A stretch of DNA of 64,000 nucleotides from Bradyrhizobium tropiciagri (GCF_018130505.1 NZ_JAFCKH010000003.1:1-64000); one strand, 5' to 3'; positions 55,178-63,850 are shown, numbered from the stretch's first letter. Numbers and translations are program-made. The notes: generated by a model not told the origin, from the sequence alone.

Positions 55178-57193
55178 TCAATTGGCGACGTCGCGCTCCG
55201 AGTAGCTTTGCAGTTGCGCCTGGGTGGCCAGCAGGGTCTCGTAGACCTCGAGCACTTGCGGGGCGGCGATGTGGTTCTGGATCGGCCCGGACTCGATATC
55301 GCTCTTGGCCTCCTTGACCTGCTTGTCGATGATCTGGAACGCCAGCGTCAGCAGCTGCCTGGACTCCCGGATTTTCTTCGCGATCTCGTCCCTGGATTTC
55401 AGGCCGGATGTCGTCTCGAGCATGTTGAGCTCGCTGCGGACATAGCGCTCGATGTGCTCGGCGCGCATGCGCCGCTGGCCGGGAGCAGTGTACGAGATGC
55501 ATTTGAGGCTGACCCGCATCAGCTTCGCGATCTCGTCCTCGATCAGCGCGCCCGATCGCACCTTCTCGATCGGATGCTTGAGCGAATGATCGACGTGATC
55601 CTTCTCGGATGACAGATAGGTGTTGTAGATCGACTTGAGGCGGTTTGTCGCCTCGTCCGGCTTCAAGTCGTCGGGCGTGATTGTCTGGCTGGCCCCGACC
55701 GTGCCGCTGCTGTTTGCGACCGGCTTCGGCAATGCGGGCACCTCGCAGGTGCCGTCGTCACCGGATTCCGAGGCCCCGAAAATGCCGAACGACCAGTCGT
55801 ATTGACTGTTCTTCCGGCTGATCTCCGAAATCACCGAGAAATTACGCATGCCGTCGACGATGTCCCGGAGATTGTCGATGTGGTACTTGCGCAGCGGGCT
55901 GGATGCGGCGGCGCCGCGCTCCCTGATCCACTCGTCGAGGAAGATCGCCTGCGTGATCTGCGCCCTCAACCGATACCATTTCTCTTCCGCCGTCTTCGGC
56001 GGGTAGTAGTGCTCCCGGATCCACGCGTCCATGGTGATCGCCGCGGCCTCGTAACGGCGGCGCGCCGCCATCACGCTGGCATAGCTCATGGCAAAGTAGG
56101 GATATTTGGCGTTCGAGTTCCTGAAGCGCTCCAGCGACTCGTCGGTCAGCGCGGGCGCGGCGTCGTAGCCGCGGGCCGTCAGCCTGTCGCAGGAGGTGCG
56201 CTGGTCGAGCTCGGGCTTGAGCTGCGCCGCCATGGTCTTGAAGTCGTCGCTCCTGGCGTTGTCGTATTGCACCACCGACCGCACCGTGCCGGCCAGCAGC
56301 TGGCGAACATGGTCGCGCGGTTCGCCCGCCATCAGTTCGCGCAGCGCGTGGGTGACCTTGATGAGCTGCTCCTCGACGAACGCATCGTCGCCATAGAGGC
56401 GCGAGATGCGCGACAGGCAGGATGCCACCGGGCTGAGCACGTCGAATGAAACCCGGCTGATGTCGGGCGCGTGCGCCGGAGCCTGCTCCTGTTCATGGCG
56501 CGCGAGTACGACGATGAACTCCCAGTCGCGCTCGATGTTGGGCTGATCGCCCACCGATCCGATGTCGTAGAGCTTGCCGAGCCCCGCCGAGCCGCCGCCG
56601 GTGCCCTTGCCGCCCTGGGTCGTTTGCAGCGCACCGCCGGGCTGCTCGGCCGAGAGCCGCGAGGATTTCGGCGCCGTGTCGGCGAACGAGATCTCGGTCG
56701 TTGTGCCGACGGAGATCTTGTTGATGCGCTGCGCCGACGACCGCACGATCTCCTCGCCGCCGATCCCGAGCAGGAACAGCACGAAGATCAGCACGAATTC
56801 GAGGCGGTCGGTCGCGGTGAACTTGTAGTCGGCCTCGTTGGTCAGCACGCGGTTCAACAGGTTGCCGAGCAGGATGCCGACCAGGCCGCCGAACACGATC
56901 GACGCCATCCGCGGCCCGCTGAGCGCATCGACGAACCGGTACGGGAACCCGTTCGCCGGATGGACGAACTGCGCATTGAGAACGACCGCGAAAATGATGA
57001 AGCCGACGAGGGCGAGCGTTGCGATCGTCACTTTCAACGCCAGATAGGCGCCGCTCTCGATCTCGATGACGATCCTGCGTCCGAGCTTGACGATCCGCGC
57101 GCGGGAATCCAGTTCGATCCGGGTCGGCTGGAACAGCGAAACCAGCCGGTGCAGGCACAGGCCGGCCAGCAATGACAGCAGGAAAAAAGACAT
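55178..57193 (-). CDS. Large membrane protein of unknown function
   Basis: A 671-aa protein. Residues 1-20 and about 55-80, 100-125 and 140-160 are hydrophobic, so about four helices anchor the N-terminal quarter (MSFFLLSLLAGLCLH; LEFVLIFVLFLLGIGGEE). The remaining 500 residues are soluble, helical and rich in charged amino acids, with a glycine-rich patch (GGKGTGGGSAG). The ATG at 57193 is picked because AGG lies six nt before it and the longer frame is poor. No family recognised. Confidence 0.8.
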   Translation of the reverse strand: MSFFLLSLLAGLCLHRLVSLFQPTRIELDSRARIVKLGRRIVIEIESGAYLALKVTIATLALVGFIIFAVVLNAQFVHPANGFPYRFVDALSGPRMASIVFGGLVGILLGNLLNRVLTNEADYKFTATDRLEFVLIFVLFLLGIGGEEIVRSSAQRINKISVGTTTEISFADTAPKSSRLSAEQPGGALQTTQGGKGTGGGSAGLGKLYDIGSVGDQPNIERDWEFIVVLARHEQEQAPAHAPDISRVSFDVLSPVASCLSRISRLYGDDAFVEEQLIKVTHALRELMAGEPRDHVRQLLAGTVRSVVQYDNARSDDFKTMAAQLKPELDQRTSCDRLTARGYDAAPALTDESLERFRNSNAKYPYFAMSYASVMAARRRYEAAAITMDAWIREHYYPPKTAEEKWYRLRAQITQAIFLDEWIRERGAAASSPLRKYHIDNLRDIVDGMRNFSVISEISRKNSQYDWSFGIFGASESGDDGTCEVPALPKPVANSSGTVGASQTITPDDLKPDEATNRLKSIYNTYLSSEKDHVDHSLKHPIEKVRSGALIEDEIAKLMRVSLKCISYTAPGQRRMRAEHIERYVRSELNMLETTSGLKSRDEIAKKIRESRQLLTLAFQIIDKQVKEAKSDIESGPIQNHIAAPQVLEVYETLLATQAQLQSYSERDVAN

Positions 57194-57441
57194 CGCGTCC
57201 TCGACATCGCATGCGTCGAGATAAGGCCGGGCGCCGGCCGTATCGTCGCTTAAAGAGAGTAGCCGTAATATATGCACGTCATAATAGGCGCGAAGATTAC
57301 TCAATCTTTGGGTGCCGGAAAAGAAGTTTCTCCCCCGGCGGGCAGCCCACTGTGCCAAGCCGGGATTCCGGGCGCCGCGGCAAACGGTCCGACGGGCACT
57401 CGACAGGTCGCACGTACGTGCATACTGCGTCCTCACCTACC

Positions 57442-57570
57442 GCTGTCATCGCCCGGCTTGACCGGGCGATCCAGTACGCCGAGGCCTCTCGGTTCAAGCA
57501 CTGCTGTCTCTGGAATACTGGATCACCCGGTCAAGCCGGGTGATGACGCCGCGTTGTGTGGCGAGCGATG
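57442..57570. repeat. 129-nt repeat unit, copy 1
   Basis: gctgtcatcgcccggcttga to the bases gcgagcgatg. Within it, catcgcccggcttgaccggg is inverted in cccggtcaagccgggtgatg, and ccagta mirrors tactgg. A second copy starts 170 nt further on with about five mismatches. Confidence 0.9.
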
Positions 57571-57611
57571 CGAACCACACTCTGGTGGAAACCGACTACA
57601 TCCCCATCGCA

Positions 57612-57740
57612 GCTGTCATCGCCCGGCTTGACCGGGCGATCCAGTACGCCGAGGCCTCCCGGTTCAAGCACTGCTGTCTCCGGAATACTGGATCACCCGG
57701 TCAAGCCGGGTGATGACACCGCGCTGTGTGGCGGGCGATG
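57612..57740. repeat. 129-nt repeat unit, copy 2
   Basis: Direct repeat of 57442-57570 with about five changes (for example gaggcctccc against gaggcctctc). The two copies fill the 592-nt gap between the membrane-protein and SDR genes, where I see no gene. Confidence 0.9.
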
Positions 57741-57785
57741 GGTTTCGCCTTTGGCAACTCGTCGCATGACGGAATGACGACATCC

Positions 57786-58649
57786 CTATTTAGCGGCGGC
57801 GGCGCGTGCGATCCGCCTTGCTGCCACCTTTTCCATCTGCCGCTGCATCACCTTCCAGTAGGTCGCGGGGCGGAAGCGTTGCAGCAGGTCCATGAACCAG
57901 GCGTCCTTTCCGATCAGGATGCGCGGTTCGTTCTTTTCGATGCCGGCGATGATGCGCTGCGCGGCCGCAGCCGGCGTGGTCTTCGCCAGCGCGTCGAAAC
58001 GTTCGATCGACTCGGCGCGGCGGGCATTGTCGGTGACGCCGGTGCCGGTGCGCGAGTTGCGCGCGATGCTGGTGGCGACGCCGCCGGGATGCACGACCGA
58101 GAGCCTGACCGGGCTATCGGCCATGGCGAGCTCATGGCGCAGGCTCTCGGAGAAGCCGCGCACCGCGAATTTCGCCGCGCAATAGGCGCTCTGGCCGGGC
58201 GGCGCGAGGATGCCGAAGATCGAGGAGATGTTGACGATATGCGCCTCGCGCTGCTGCGAAAGCTGCGGCAGGAAGGCGCGCGTGCCGTGCACCACGCCCC
58301 AGAAATTGATGTTGAACAGCCACTCCATCTGCGCCTGCTCGATCTCGCCGAACTGGCCGAGCAGGGCGACGCCGGCATTGTTGACGACGATGTTGAGCGC
58401 GGGATGCGCCGTGACGGCGGCCTCCGCGAACGCCGCGATCTGGGCCGGCTCGCCGACATCGACCCGGTGCAGGCTGACCTTGCGCTGGCCTTCCTTCCTG
58501 ATCTCGGCGGCCACTGCCTGCAGGCCGGCCTCGTCGCGATCGGCGAGCGCGAGGTCGCAGCCGCGCCGCGCCAGTTCGAGCGCAAGCGCGCGGCCGATGC
58601 CGCTGGCGGCTCCGGTCACGGCGGCGGCGGATCCTTGGATCGCGGTCAT
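57786..58649 (-). CDS. SDR-family short-chain dehydrogenase
   Basis: A 287-aa oxidoreductase. GAASGIG near residue 15 binds NAD(P), NNAG near 92, and S-x-Y-x-K appears as SIFGILAPPGQSAYCAAK. The C-terminal extension (residues 240-287) is basic and amphipathic. AGGAGC precedes the ATG at 58649. Similar to oxidoreductases acting on aliphatic or steroid-like alcohols; substrate unknown. Confidence 0.88.
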   Translation of the reverse strand: MTAIQGSAAAVTGAASGIGRALALELARRGCDLALADRDEAGLQAVAAEIRKEGQRKVSLHRVDVGEPAQIAAFAEAAVTAHPALNIVVNNAGVALLGQFGEIEQAQMEWLFNINFWGVVHGTRAFLPQLSQQREAHIVNISSIFGILAPPGQSAYCAAKFAVRGFSESLRHELAMADSPVRLSVVHPGGVATSIARNSRTGTGVTDNARRAESIERFDALAKTTPAAAAQRIIAGIEKNEPRILIGKDAWFMDLLQRFRPATYWKVMQRQMEKVAARRIARAAAAK

Positions 58650-58779
58650 GTCGGGTTGCTCCTGTGAATGATTTGTTTTCGAAATACTACGGGCGGGGAA
58701 CAAGCGGGTTCCTCACTTTTCTCAAATTGGAACCGAACCATCCAGTGATTTTAGGCATTTAATCTGGGCGACGCTTTTA

Positions 58780-58811
58780 AACCGAAGCACATTTTTTCAG
58801 AACCGAAGCAC
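58780..58811 (+). promoter_or_regulatory. Two direct repeats AACCGAAGCAC, 21 nt apart
   Basis: The same 11 nt occurs at 58780-58790 and 58801-58811, two helical turns apart, just before the response-regulator gene. A looser form (aaccgaacca) lies at 58731-58740. The spacing suggests side-by-side binding of a protein on one face of DNA. Confidence 0.45.
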
Positions 58812-58828
58812 TCAAGGGAGGCACACCC

Positions 58829-59236
58829 ATGGGACAATCAAGACCCTATCGTGCGAAGGCCCTGATCGTTGAGGATGACCCGATGCAGCGCGAGATGATC
58901 GGCCTGCTGCTGGAGGAAAGCGAGTTCGACGTGATCGCCTGCGAGAGCGCGGAAGCCGCCGAGCTCGTGCTCAAGGGCAGCGGCGATCGTGTCGTGCTGA
59001 TGATGACAGATGTCGAGTTAGCCGGCCACATGACCGGCGTCGAGCTCGCGCACGCCGCCAAGAGATACAACCCGGACCTCGACGTCATCGTCACCTCGGG
59101 CAAGCCGCTGCGGCAGCGCCTGCCCGACGGCGCGACGTTCTGGGCAAAGCCCTGGGCGCCGCTGGACGTGATCCGCGTCGCCGAGACCAAGGCCGCGGCA
59201 TTGCCCATGCACGCAGCTCCGCGCCGGCCGTCATGA
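58829..59236 (+). CDS. Stand-alone response-regulator receiver protein
   Basis: A 135-aa REC domain with no output domain. VEDDP (residues 14-18) gives the acidic pair, MTDVELAG the phospho-acceptor aspartate, TSGKP the conserved threonine/serine region and FWAKPW the lysine. GGGAGG lies before the ATG. No kinase gene is adjacent; may act by protein contact, as CheY or DivK does. Confidence 0.9.
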   Translation: MGQSRPYRAKALIVEDDPMQREMIGLLLEESEFDVIACESAEAAELVLKGSGDRVVLMMTDVELAGHMTGVELAHAAKRYNPDLDVIVTSGKPLRQRLPDGATFWAKPWAPLDVIRVAETKAAALPMHAAPRRPS

Positions 59237-59432
59237 CGAGGTTGTCCGCGCGGGCGTGAGGCGGGACGCCGGCCCGCGCTTCCACCTGCGCGGGTGGCGT
59301 GATATTGGCGGCCGATGTCACGGTCAATTTCCCCTCGTTTCGGCGCGTGCTGCACTATCTCGGGCAACATCTAGACACAAACTAGCGCATGATGACGTTG
59401 CAGCCAGCCGTGAGCGAGTGGAGCATATCCGA

Positions 59433-60056
59433 ATGACCTGGTCCTTCCTCCTGACCACCCTGATCGTGGTCGCGTCCCCCGGCACCGGCGTGCTCTACAC
59501 GCTGGCGGTGGCGCTGACACGGGGCTCGCGGGCCAGCGTCGCCGCGGCGTTCGGCTGCACCCTCGGGATCGTGCCGCAGATGATCGCGGCGATGCTCGGG
59601 CTCGCCGCCATCCTGCACACCAGCGCGCTGGCCTTCGCGGCGCTGAAATGGGGCGGCGTGGTCTATTTGCTCTACATGGCCTGGCAGGCGCTGCGCGAGC
59701 GCGGCGCGCTGGCGGTCGATACCGAAGCCGACACCGAAGGCAAGCCGCGCTCGAGCCGGCGGGTGATCGTGACAGCCGTCCTGATCAACATCCTCAATCC
59801 GAAACTGTCGATCTTCTTCCTCGCCTTCCTGCCGCAGTTCATCGCGGTCGACGAGCCGCATCCGCTGATGCGGATGGCCGAGCTCAGCGGTGTGTTCATG
59901 GCGATGACGTTTGCGGTGTTCGCGCTCTACGGGCTGTTCGCCGCCGCGGTGCGCGAGCGCGTCATCACCCGGCCGAAGGTGATGGCCTGGCTGCGGCGCA
60001 GCTTTGCCGCGGGTTTTGCACTGCTCGGCGCCAGGCTGGCGCTGGCGGAGCGTTGA
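59433..60056 (+). CDS. LysE-family exporter
   Basis: A 207-aa six-helix inner-membrane protein. ASPGTGVLYTLAVALTRG at the start and INILNPKLSIFFLAFLPQF in the middle are the LysE/RhtB signatures. The ATG at 59433, preceded by GGAG, gives the normal family start. Substrate unknown; a second paralogue is at 11805. Confidence 0.92.
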   Translation: MTWSFLLTTLIVVASPGTGVLYTLAVALTRGSRASVAAAFGCTLGIVPQMIAAMLGLAAILHTSALAFAALKWGGVVYLLYMAWQALRERGALAVDTEADTEGKPRSSRRVIVTAVLINILNPKLSIFFLAFLPQFIAVDEPHPLMRMAELSGVFMAMTFAVFALYGLFAAAVRERVITRPKVMAWLRRSFAAGFALLGARLALAER

Positions 60057-60085
60057 CCGCGCGCCGGGTTCGGGCCGTTCGCGGG

Positions 60086-60107
60086 CAATAAAAAAGCAGG
60101 CCTTGCG
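60086..60107 (-). terminator. Rho-independent terminator on the minus strand
   Basis: On the minus strand the sequence reads GCAGGC, GCAAG, GCCTGC and then TTTTTTATT. It ends the message of the short basic gene at 60189-60254. Confidence 0.85.
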
Positions 60108-60188
60108 CCTGCCGTGTCGATCTGCCCGGATCACGATCCCCGTGGGTGCCCGGGCAGGGCTGAGGCCGCTACCCGGGCGAGAAACGGG

Positions 60189-60254
60189 TTACTTCTTCTT
60201 GGCGGCCTTCTTCGTCTTCTTCGCCTTTTTCGCCTTCTTCGCTTTCTTAGCCAT
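60189..60254 (-). CDS. 21-aa lysine/alanine-repeat peptide
   Basis: A very short frame coding for M-A-K-K followed by AKK repeats and ending AAKKK; 13 of 21 residues are lysine. AGAGG lies six nt before the ATG and a strong terminator 80 nt after the stop, so it looks like a real gene despite its size. It resembles the lysine/alanine tails of histone-H1-like bacterial proteins and would bind nucleic acid or polyphosphate; function is inference. Confidence 0.65.
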   Translation of the reverse strand: MAKKAKKAKKAKKTKKAAKKK

Positions 60255-60698
60255 AGTATCCTCTCAAGGTTTCATGGATTGAACGCGACTTCCGAGGCAT
60301 GCTTGGCGGAGGGCCGGCCTCGCAACAGCCTCGATGATAAACTCAACAGATTCGCGGCCGACTGCCGCGTGCTGTCACGGCGCTGTCATCACGTTATCCA
60401 CAGCTGTTGTGAGTTTTCGGCAAGTTTTCGTCACGTTGTTCGCGACGTGCGCAACCGCGCCGCGGCGCGCCTCATGCTTAACGGTGTGCAAACGCGACCG
60501 CGCGCGTCTTCATCAAATCAAAACCACGGCGTCGACTGGCGGCCGGCAAGTGACGGTCCGTTAAGTCGCGCGGCTGCATCCTGTCCCGCAAGACAACGGG
60601 GCAAGACAACAGAGATTGTCGCCGGGGGAAGCCCTCAAGGGCGGGCGGTTCGATCACAGGGGAGACGGGGCCTTAAGGCGGTCTCGGACAGGAGCGAT
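60255..60698. other. Upstream region of the diguanylate cyclase gene
   Basis: 444 nt with no supported gene. It holds a match to the DnaA box (TTATCCACA, 60394-60402) that stands alone, and a ribosome-binding site just before 60699. The frame of the cyclase gene is open throughout but begins with a poor start. Confidence 0.5.
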
Positions 60699-61919
60699 AT
60701 GCTGAGCGTTCCGACGCTTTGGACGGTGTTCGTCGTCAACTTTCTGGCGCTGGGCCTGATCTGGGCCTATGTGGCGCGCAGCTATCCGACATTCGGCGCG
60801 GCGCGGTTCTGGACCGCATCGGCCTTCGCCGCGGCCGGCGGCGCCGCCTGCGCGATGTTCCGCGTGGTGATGACGGATTCGCTGCTGCCGCTCCTGGTTG
60901 CCGGCACGCTGATGGTGTTTGCCGCCTGCCTCGCCGCGATGGGCATCGAGCGGTTCTTCGGCAAGGCCGTGACCTGGCGCCGCACCGCGCTCACCACCGC
61001 CGCGGCGTTCGCCGGCCTCGCGGTCTTCATCTTCGCCTATGACAGCATGCAGATGCGCATCCTGGTCTACACGATCGCGCAGGTGATCCCGTTTGCGCTG
61101 ACCTTGAAGCTGCTGCTGTCGCCTGAGAACGGCCGCGTCAGCCCCGGCGCCCGGCTCGCCGGCATCGTCGCCTGCGTGCTGATCGCGATCTACGCGCTGC
61201 GCCTGGTCGGCGCCGTGGTGCAGCCCGGCGAATACTCCTTCCTCCGCTTCAACGCCGGCCAGTCGTTCGTCATCCTGCTGATGGTGTTCCTGTCGATGGC
61301 GCTCAATTTCGGCTTCCTGCTGATGGCGATGGACCGGTTGCGCAACGAGGTCGCCGACCTCGCACTGCTCGACGACCTCACCGGCGTCGGCAACCGCCGC
61401 CAGCTGGTGCAGCGCCTGACCGAGGAATGCGCGCGCTCCGGCCGCAGCGGCGAGCCGTTCGCGCTGCTGGTGATCGACCTCGACGGCTTCAAGAGCATCA
61501 ACGACACCCACGGCCACGCCGCCGGCGACGCCTGCCTGCAGCACTTCGCCCTGATGGCGCAGACCCGGCTGCGGCCAGGCGACATGCTGGCCCGCAGCGG
61601 CGGCGACGAGTTCTGCATCGTGCTGCCGTCCTCGACGCTGCGCGAGGGCGCCATGATCGCCCGCCGTGTCGTGGAAGTGTGCCGCGCCGACGCCGAGCAG
61701 TGCACCGGCAAGGACATCCCGATCGCCGTCTCGGTCGGCGTGGCGCAATGGACCCGCGAGATCGGCATGCATCCCGACCGGTTGATCGCCGCCGCCGACC
61801 ACGCGCTCTACGATGCCAAGAAGAGTGGCAAGAACGGTTACGCGACCTACGAGCCGCCGCCTTCGCCGTCTGCCGAAGCGTTGGCGCTGCTGGAGCAGGC
61901 GCTGCGCAAGCGCGCCTGA
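60699..61919 (+). CDS. Membrane diguanylate cyclase (GGDEF)
   Basis: A 406-aa protein. Residues 1-215 hold about six transmembrane helices; the GGDEF domain runs from about 230 (DLALLDDLTGVGNRRQL) with SGGDEF as the active loop near residue 308, plus FKSINDTHGHAAGD. It should make cyclic di-GMP. No RxxD inhibitory site was checked reliably. The ATG at 60699 has AGGAG five nt upstream; the reading frame extends further but without such a site. Confidence 0.93.
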   Translation: MLSVPTLWTVFVVNFLALGLIWAYVARSYPTFGAARFWTASAFAAAGGAACAMFRVVMTDSLLPLLVAGTLMVFAACLAAMGIERFFGKAVTWRRTALTTAAAFAGLAVFIFAYDSMQMRILVYTIAQVIPFALTLKLLLSPENGRVSPGARLAGIVACVLIAIYALRLVGAVVQPGEYSFLRFNAGQSFVILLMVFLSMALNFGFLLMAMDRLRNEVADLALLDDLTGVGNRRQLVQRLTEECARSGRSGEPFALLVIDLDGFKSINDTHGHAAGDACLQHFALMAQTRLRPGDMLARSGGDEFCIVLPSSTLREGAMIARRVVEVCRADAEQCTGKDIPIAVSVGVAQWTREIGMHPDRLIAAADHALYDAKKSGKNGYATYEPPPSPSAEALALLEQALRKRA

Positions 61920-62158
61920 CGCGTGCCGTCGAGAGCGATGCCGGATGGTTGACCGTATGACGCCTCGCCTGTTGTTGTTCTCTATCTCGCCGGTGCGATC
62001 TTGCCGATCGTGAGTGAGGGACCGATAATGCTGCTAGGGCACTTCTCGCCTTAAGGGCATCTTGGCGTAAATATTCCAGCTTGGATTGCAATCCTTGCGG
62101 CCTCCAATTAAGCTCATGTTTAGCGGCAAGCTGCCGCACGTTGGCAGCAGGGGCGAAT

Positions 62159-62506
62159 ATGCAGGAAGATCGGGACAGGTTTTACGTTTCTGCGGACAAC
62201 CCGTTTGACTTGGAAGCAATCAAAGCGGCAATCCCCATAGTTGCGGCGAGGATTGAGGCTCAAAAGACTGTTCGTTTAGGTCTCTATGTACTCGCTGCTG
62301 TTTTTGCGATTGTTGCAGGAATCATCATCGTAGTAGCCCCAAGTGGGCGAGAAGTAGCCACAGAAATTGTGACGGTTAGCCTATGCCTATTAGCGGCGGG
62401 TTGTGCAGGCTATGGAACGTTTGGTCTTAAGACTCCCATCGCAAGTTTGGAAGCAAGGGCCTCTGAGGTAATTTCCAAAACTTCGAGGTCAAAAAATTCA
62501 AGCTGA
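62159..62506 (+). CDS. Small two-helix membrane protein in a lower-G+C patch
   Basis: A 115-aa protein: hydrophilic N-terminal 40 residues (QEDRDRFYVSADNPFDLEAIK), then two hydrophobic helices (about 48-70 and 78-98) and a serine/lysine-rich end. 90 of 180 bases in 62,221-62,400 are G or C, well below the roughly two thirds in neighbouring genes, which suggests recent arrival. No family recognised. Its stop falls where the next gene should begin. Confidence 0.6.
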   Translation: MQEDRDRFYVSADNPFDLEAIKAAIPIVAARIEAQKTVRLGLYVLAAVFAIVAGIIIVVAPSGREVATEIVTVSLCLLAAGCAGYGTFGLKTPIASLEARASEVISKTSRSKNSS

Positions 62507-62630
62507 GACACTACGGCCGCTCGCCGCGCTGCTCTTCGCGCTGCTGCTCTCGTTTCCCGCATTCGCCGAAACGCCCGATCTTGCGGCCATCGCGCGCACG
62601 CAGGGCACGCCCGAGATCCCGGGCCTGAAG

Positions 62631-63128
62631 ATGGTCTGGCTGTCGCCCTGGGGCGACGTCGCCAAATCGCATCCCTGGCGCAACATCATCGTGCATCAGA
62701 CCGAGGGGCCGGCCGGCTCGGCTCGCTACGGCGCCCAGGAGCAGCACAAGAACCCGACCCGGCGCGGCGTCATGGTCTGGGTCGAGACCGACGGCACGGT
62801 GTATTGGGCGGTCGGCGACGATCTCGTCCCGACCCATGGCGATGGCGGCAACCGTAACGACAACAAGTACATCGACAACCGGCCGACCTACCGCCAGGTG
62901 GTCGGCAACAACTCGATCGGCGTTGAGTTCGCCGGCAATTATCCCGACGTCACGCGCGGCCCGACCGAGGCGCAGATCGCCGCGTGGCGCGTGCTGGTGA
63001 AGCTGCTGCGCGCGCGCTACGGCATCCCGCTGGAGCGGGTCTACGCGCACAACTGGATCGACTTCAAGGACGCCCGCTATTGCGAGGGCTGCGCGCTCGC
63101 GACCATGGCGCGGGAGTGGGGCGAGTAG
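62631..63128 (+). CDS. N-acetylmuramoyl-L-alanine amidase (Amidase_2-like), start damaged
   Basis: From its first ATG this is a 165-aa amidase: IIVHQTEGPAGSAR, WVETDGTVYWAV, HGDGGNRND, NSIGVEFAGNYPD and YAHNWIDFKDARYCEGC are family motifs with likely zinc histidines. The frame is open upstream to 62472 and encodes RPLAALLFALLLSFPAFAE, plainly a signal peptide, yet no ATG, GTG or TTG lies before it. If 62631 is used the protein loses export. Either a rare start is used, or the gene was broken by the upstream insertion. Confidence 0.7.
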   Translation: MVWLSPWGDVAKSHPWRNIIVHQTEGPAGSARYGAQEQHKNPTRRGVMVWVETDGTVYWAVGDDLVPTHGDGGNRNDNKYIDNRPTYRQVVGNNSIGVEFAGNYPDVTRGPTEAQIAAWRVLVKLLRARYGIPLERVYAHNWIDFKDARYCEGCALATMAREWGE

Positions 63129-63147
63129 GCGGTCTCGCGACGGATCC

Positions 63148-63272
63148 GTAGCCCGGATGAAGCGCAGCGCAATCCGGGGCGGTCGATCAACGAGCGAGAG
63201 CGGCCCCGGATTGCGCGGAGCCTGTCATCGGGCGCGCATTTTCGCGCGACCCGTTGGCTCCATCCGGGCTAC
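63148..63272. repeat. Palindromic repeat, GTAGCCCGGATG family, copy 3
   Basis: Left arm gtagcccggatgaagcgcag at 63148 pairs with ccatccgggctac ending at 63272, and ccccggattgcgc inside matches the inner left arm. Unlike copies 1 and 2, the right arm is split by about 43 nt that themselves contain a small palindrome (gggcgcgc with gcgcgaccc nearby). Confidence 0.85.
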
Positions 63273-63346
63273 GAAGCTACGTCAGGCTTGTATCGCGACG
63301 CAACCTGCGGTTTCTTCGAGCTGAGTGTTGAGAACGGGGAGGGGTG

Positions 63347-63850
63347 ATGGAAATCGGTCTAACTGGTTGGCTACCGGCCTCGGGCTTCAAAGCCGTCTTG
63401 CGGCGCCACGCAAAAGCACTGGCGGTCGGTCTCGTCGGCCCGGTGCTGTGCGCCTCGCTGCTGCTCGCGCTGGAGCCGCCGAGCAAGCCGTTCCTCGACA
63501 AGAACAGTTTTCTGCTTTCCTCGGCCGGCTTTCGCGTCCAGGTCGCCAACGATGCCGCCGGCAGGAAGGCGCTCGACGCGCTGCCGCCGCATGTCTTCGT
63601 GATCCACCGCAACGGCGGCGACGTGCGCTATCTCTACGCCGAACCGAAGCACTGCGTCTGCATCTTCATCGGCACGCAGGCGAACTACCAGGACTACCGC
63701 GACATCGTCGTACGCTCGATCACTCAGCCCGACGACGTGGCGCCGGACTACAAGACCCAGGCCAGCGCGCTGCTCTACGGCGATCCCTACGACTGGGACA
63801 GTCTGCACCAGCCCGACAGCATGGCCGAATATCTGCGGACCTATTACTGA
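63347..63850 (+). CDS. Exported or membrane-anchored protein of unknown function
   Basis: A 167-aa protein with a hydrophobic segment at about residues 26-44 (LAVGLVGPVLCASLLLAL). The rest has HVFVIHRNGGDVRYLY, CVCIFIGTQANYQDYRD and a tyrosine-rich end (YLRTYY). GGAGGGG precedes the ATG at 63347; a GTG one codon earlier is possible. No family recognised. Confidence 0.75.
   Translation: MEIGLTGWLPASGFKAVLRRHAKALAVGLVGPVLCASLLLALEPPSKPFLDKNSFLLSSAGFRVQVANDAAGRKALDALPPHVFVIHRNGGDVRYLYAEPKHCVCIFIGTQANYQDYRDIVVRSITQPDDVAPDYKTQASALLYGDPYDWDSLHQPDSMAEYLRTYY

Noticed and set aside
57442-57740. Possible CRISPR array
   Set aside because: Only two long repeat units with internal palindromes, a short non-spacer gap and no cas genes.
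58729-58760. GGAAC resembling the -35 box of a general-stress (EcfG) promoter
   Set aside because: No CGTT-like -10 follows at 16-17 nt.
60394-60402. Perfect DnaA box TTATCCACA
   Set aside because: Only one copy, no cluster of boxes, no AT-rich region and no origin-type genes nearby, so not evidence of an origin.
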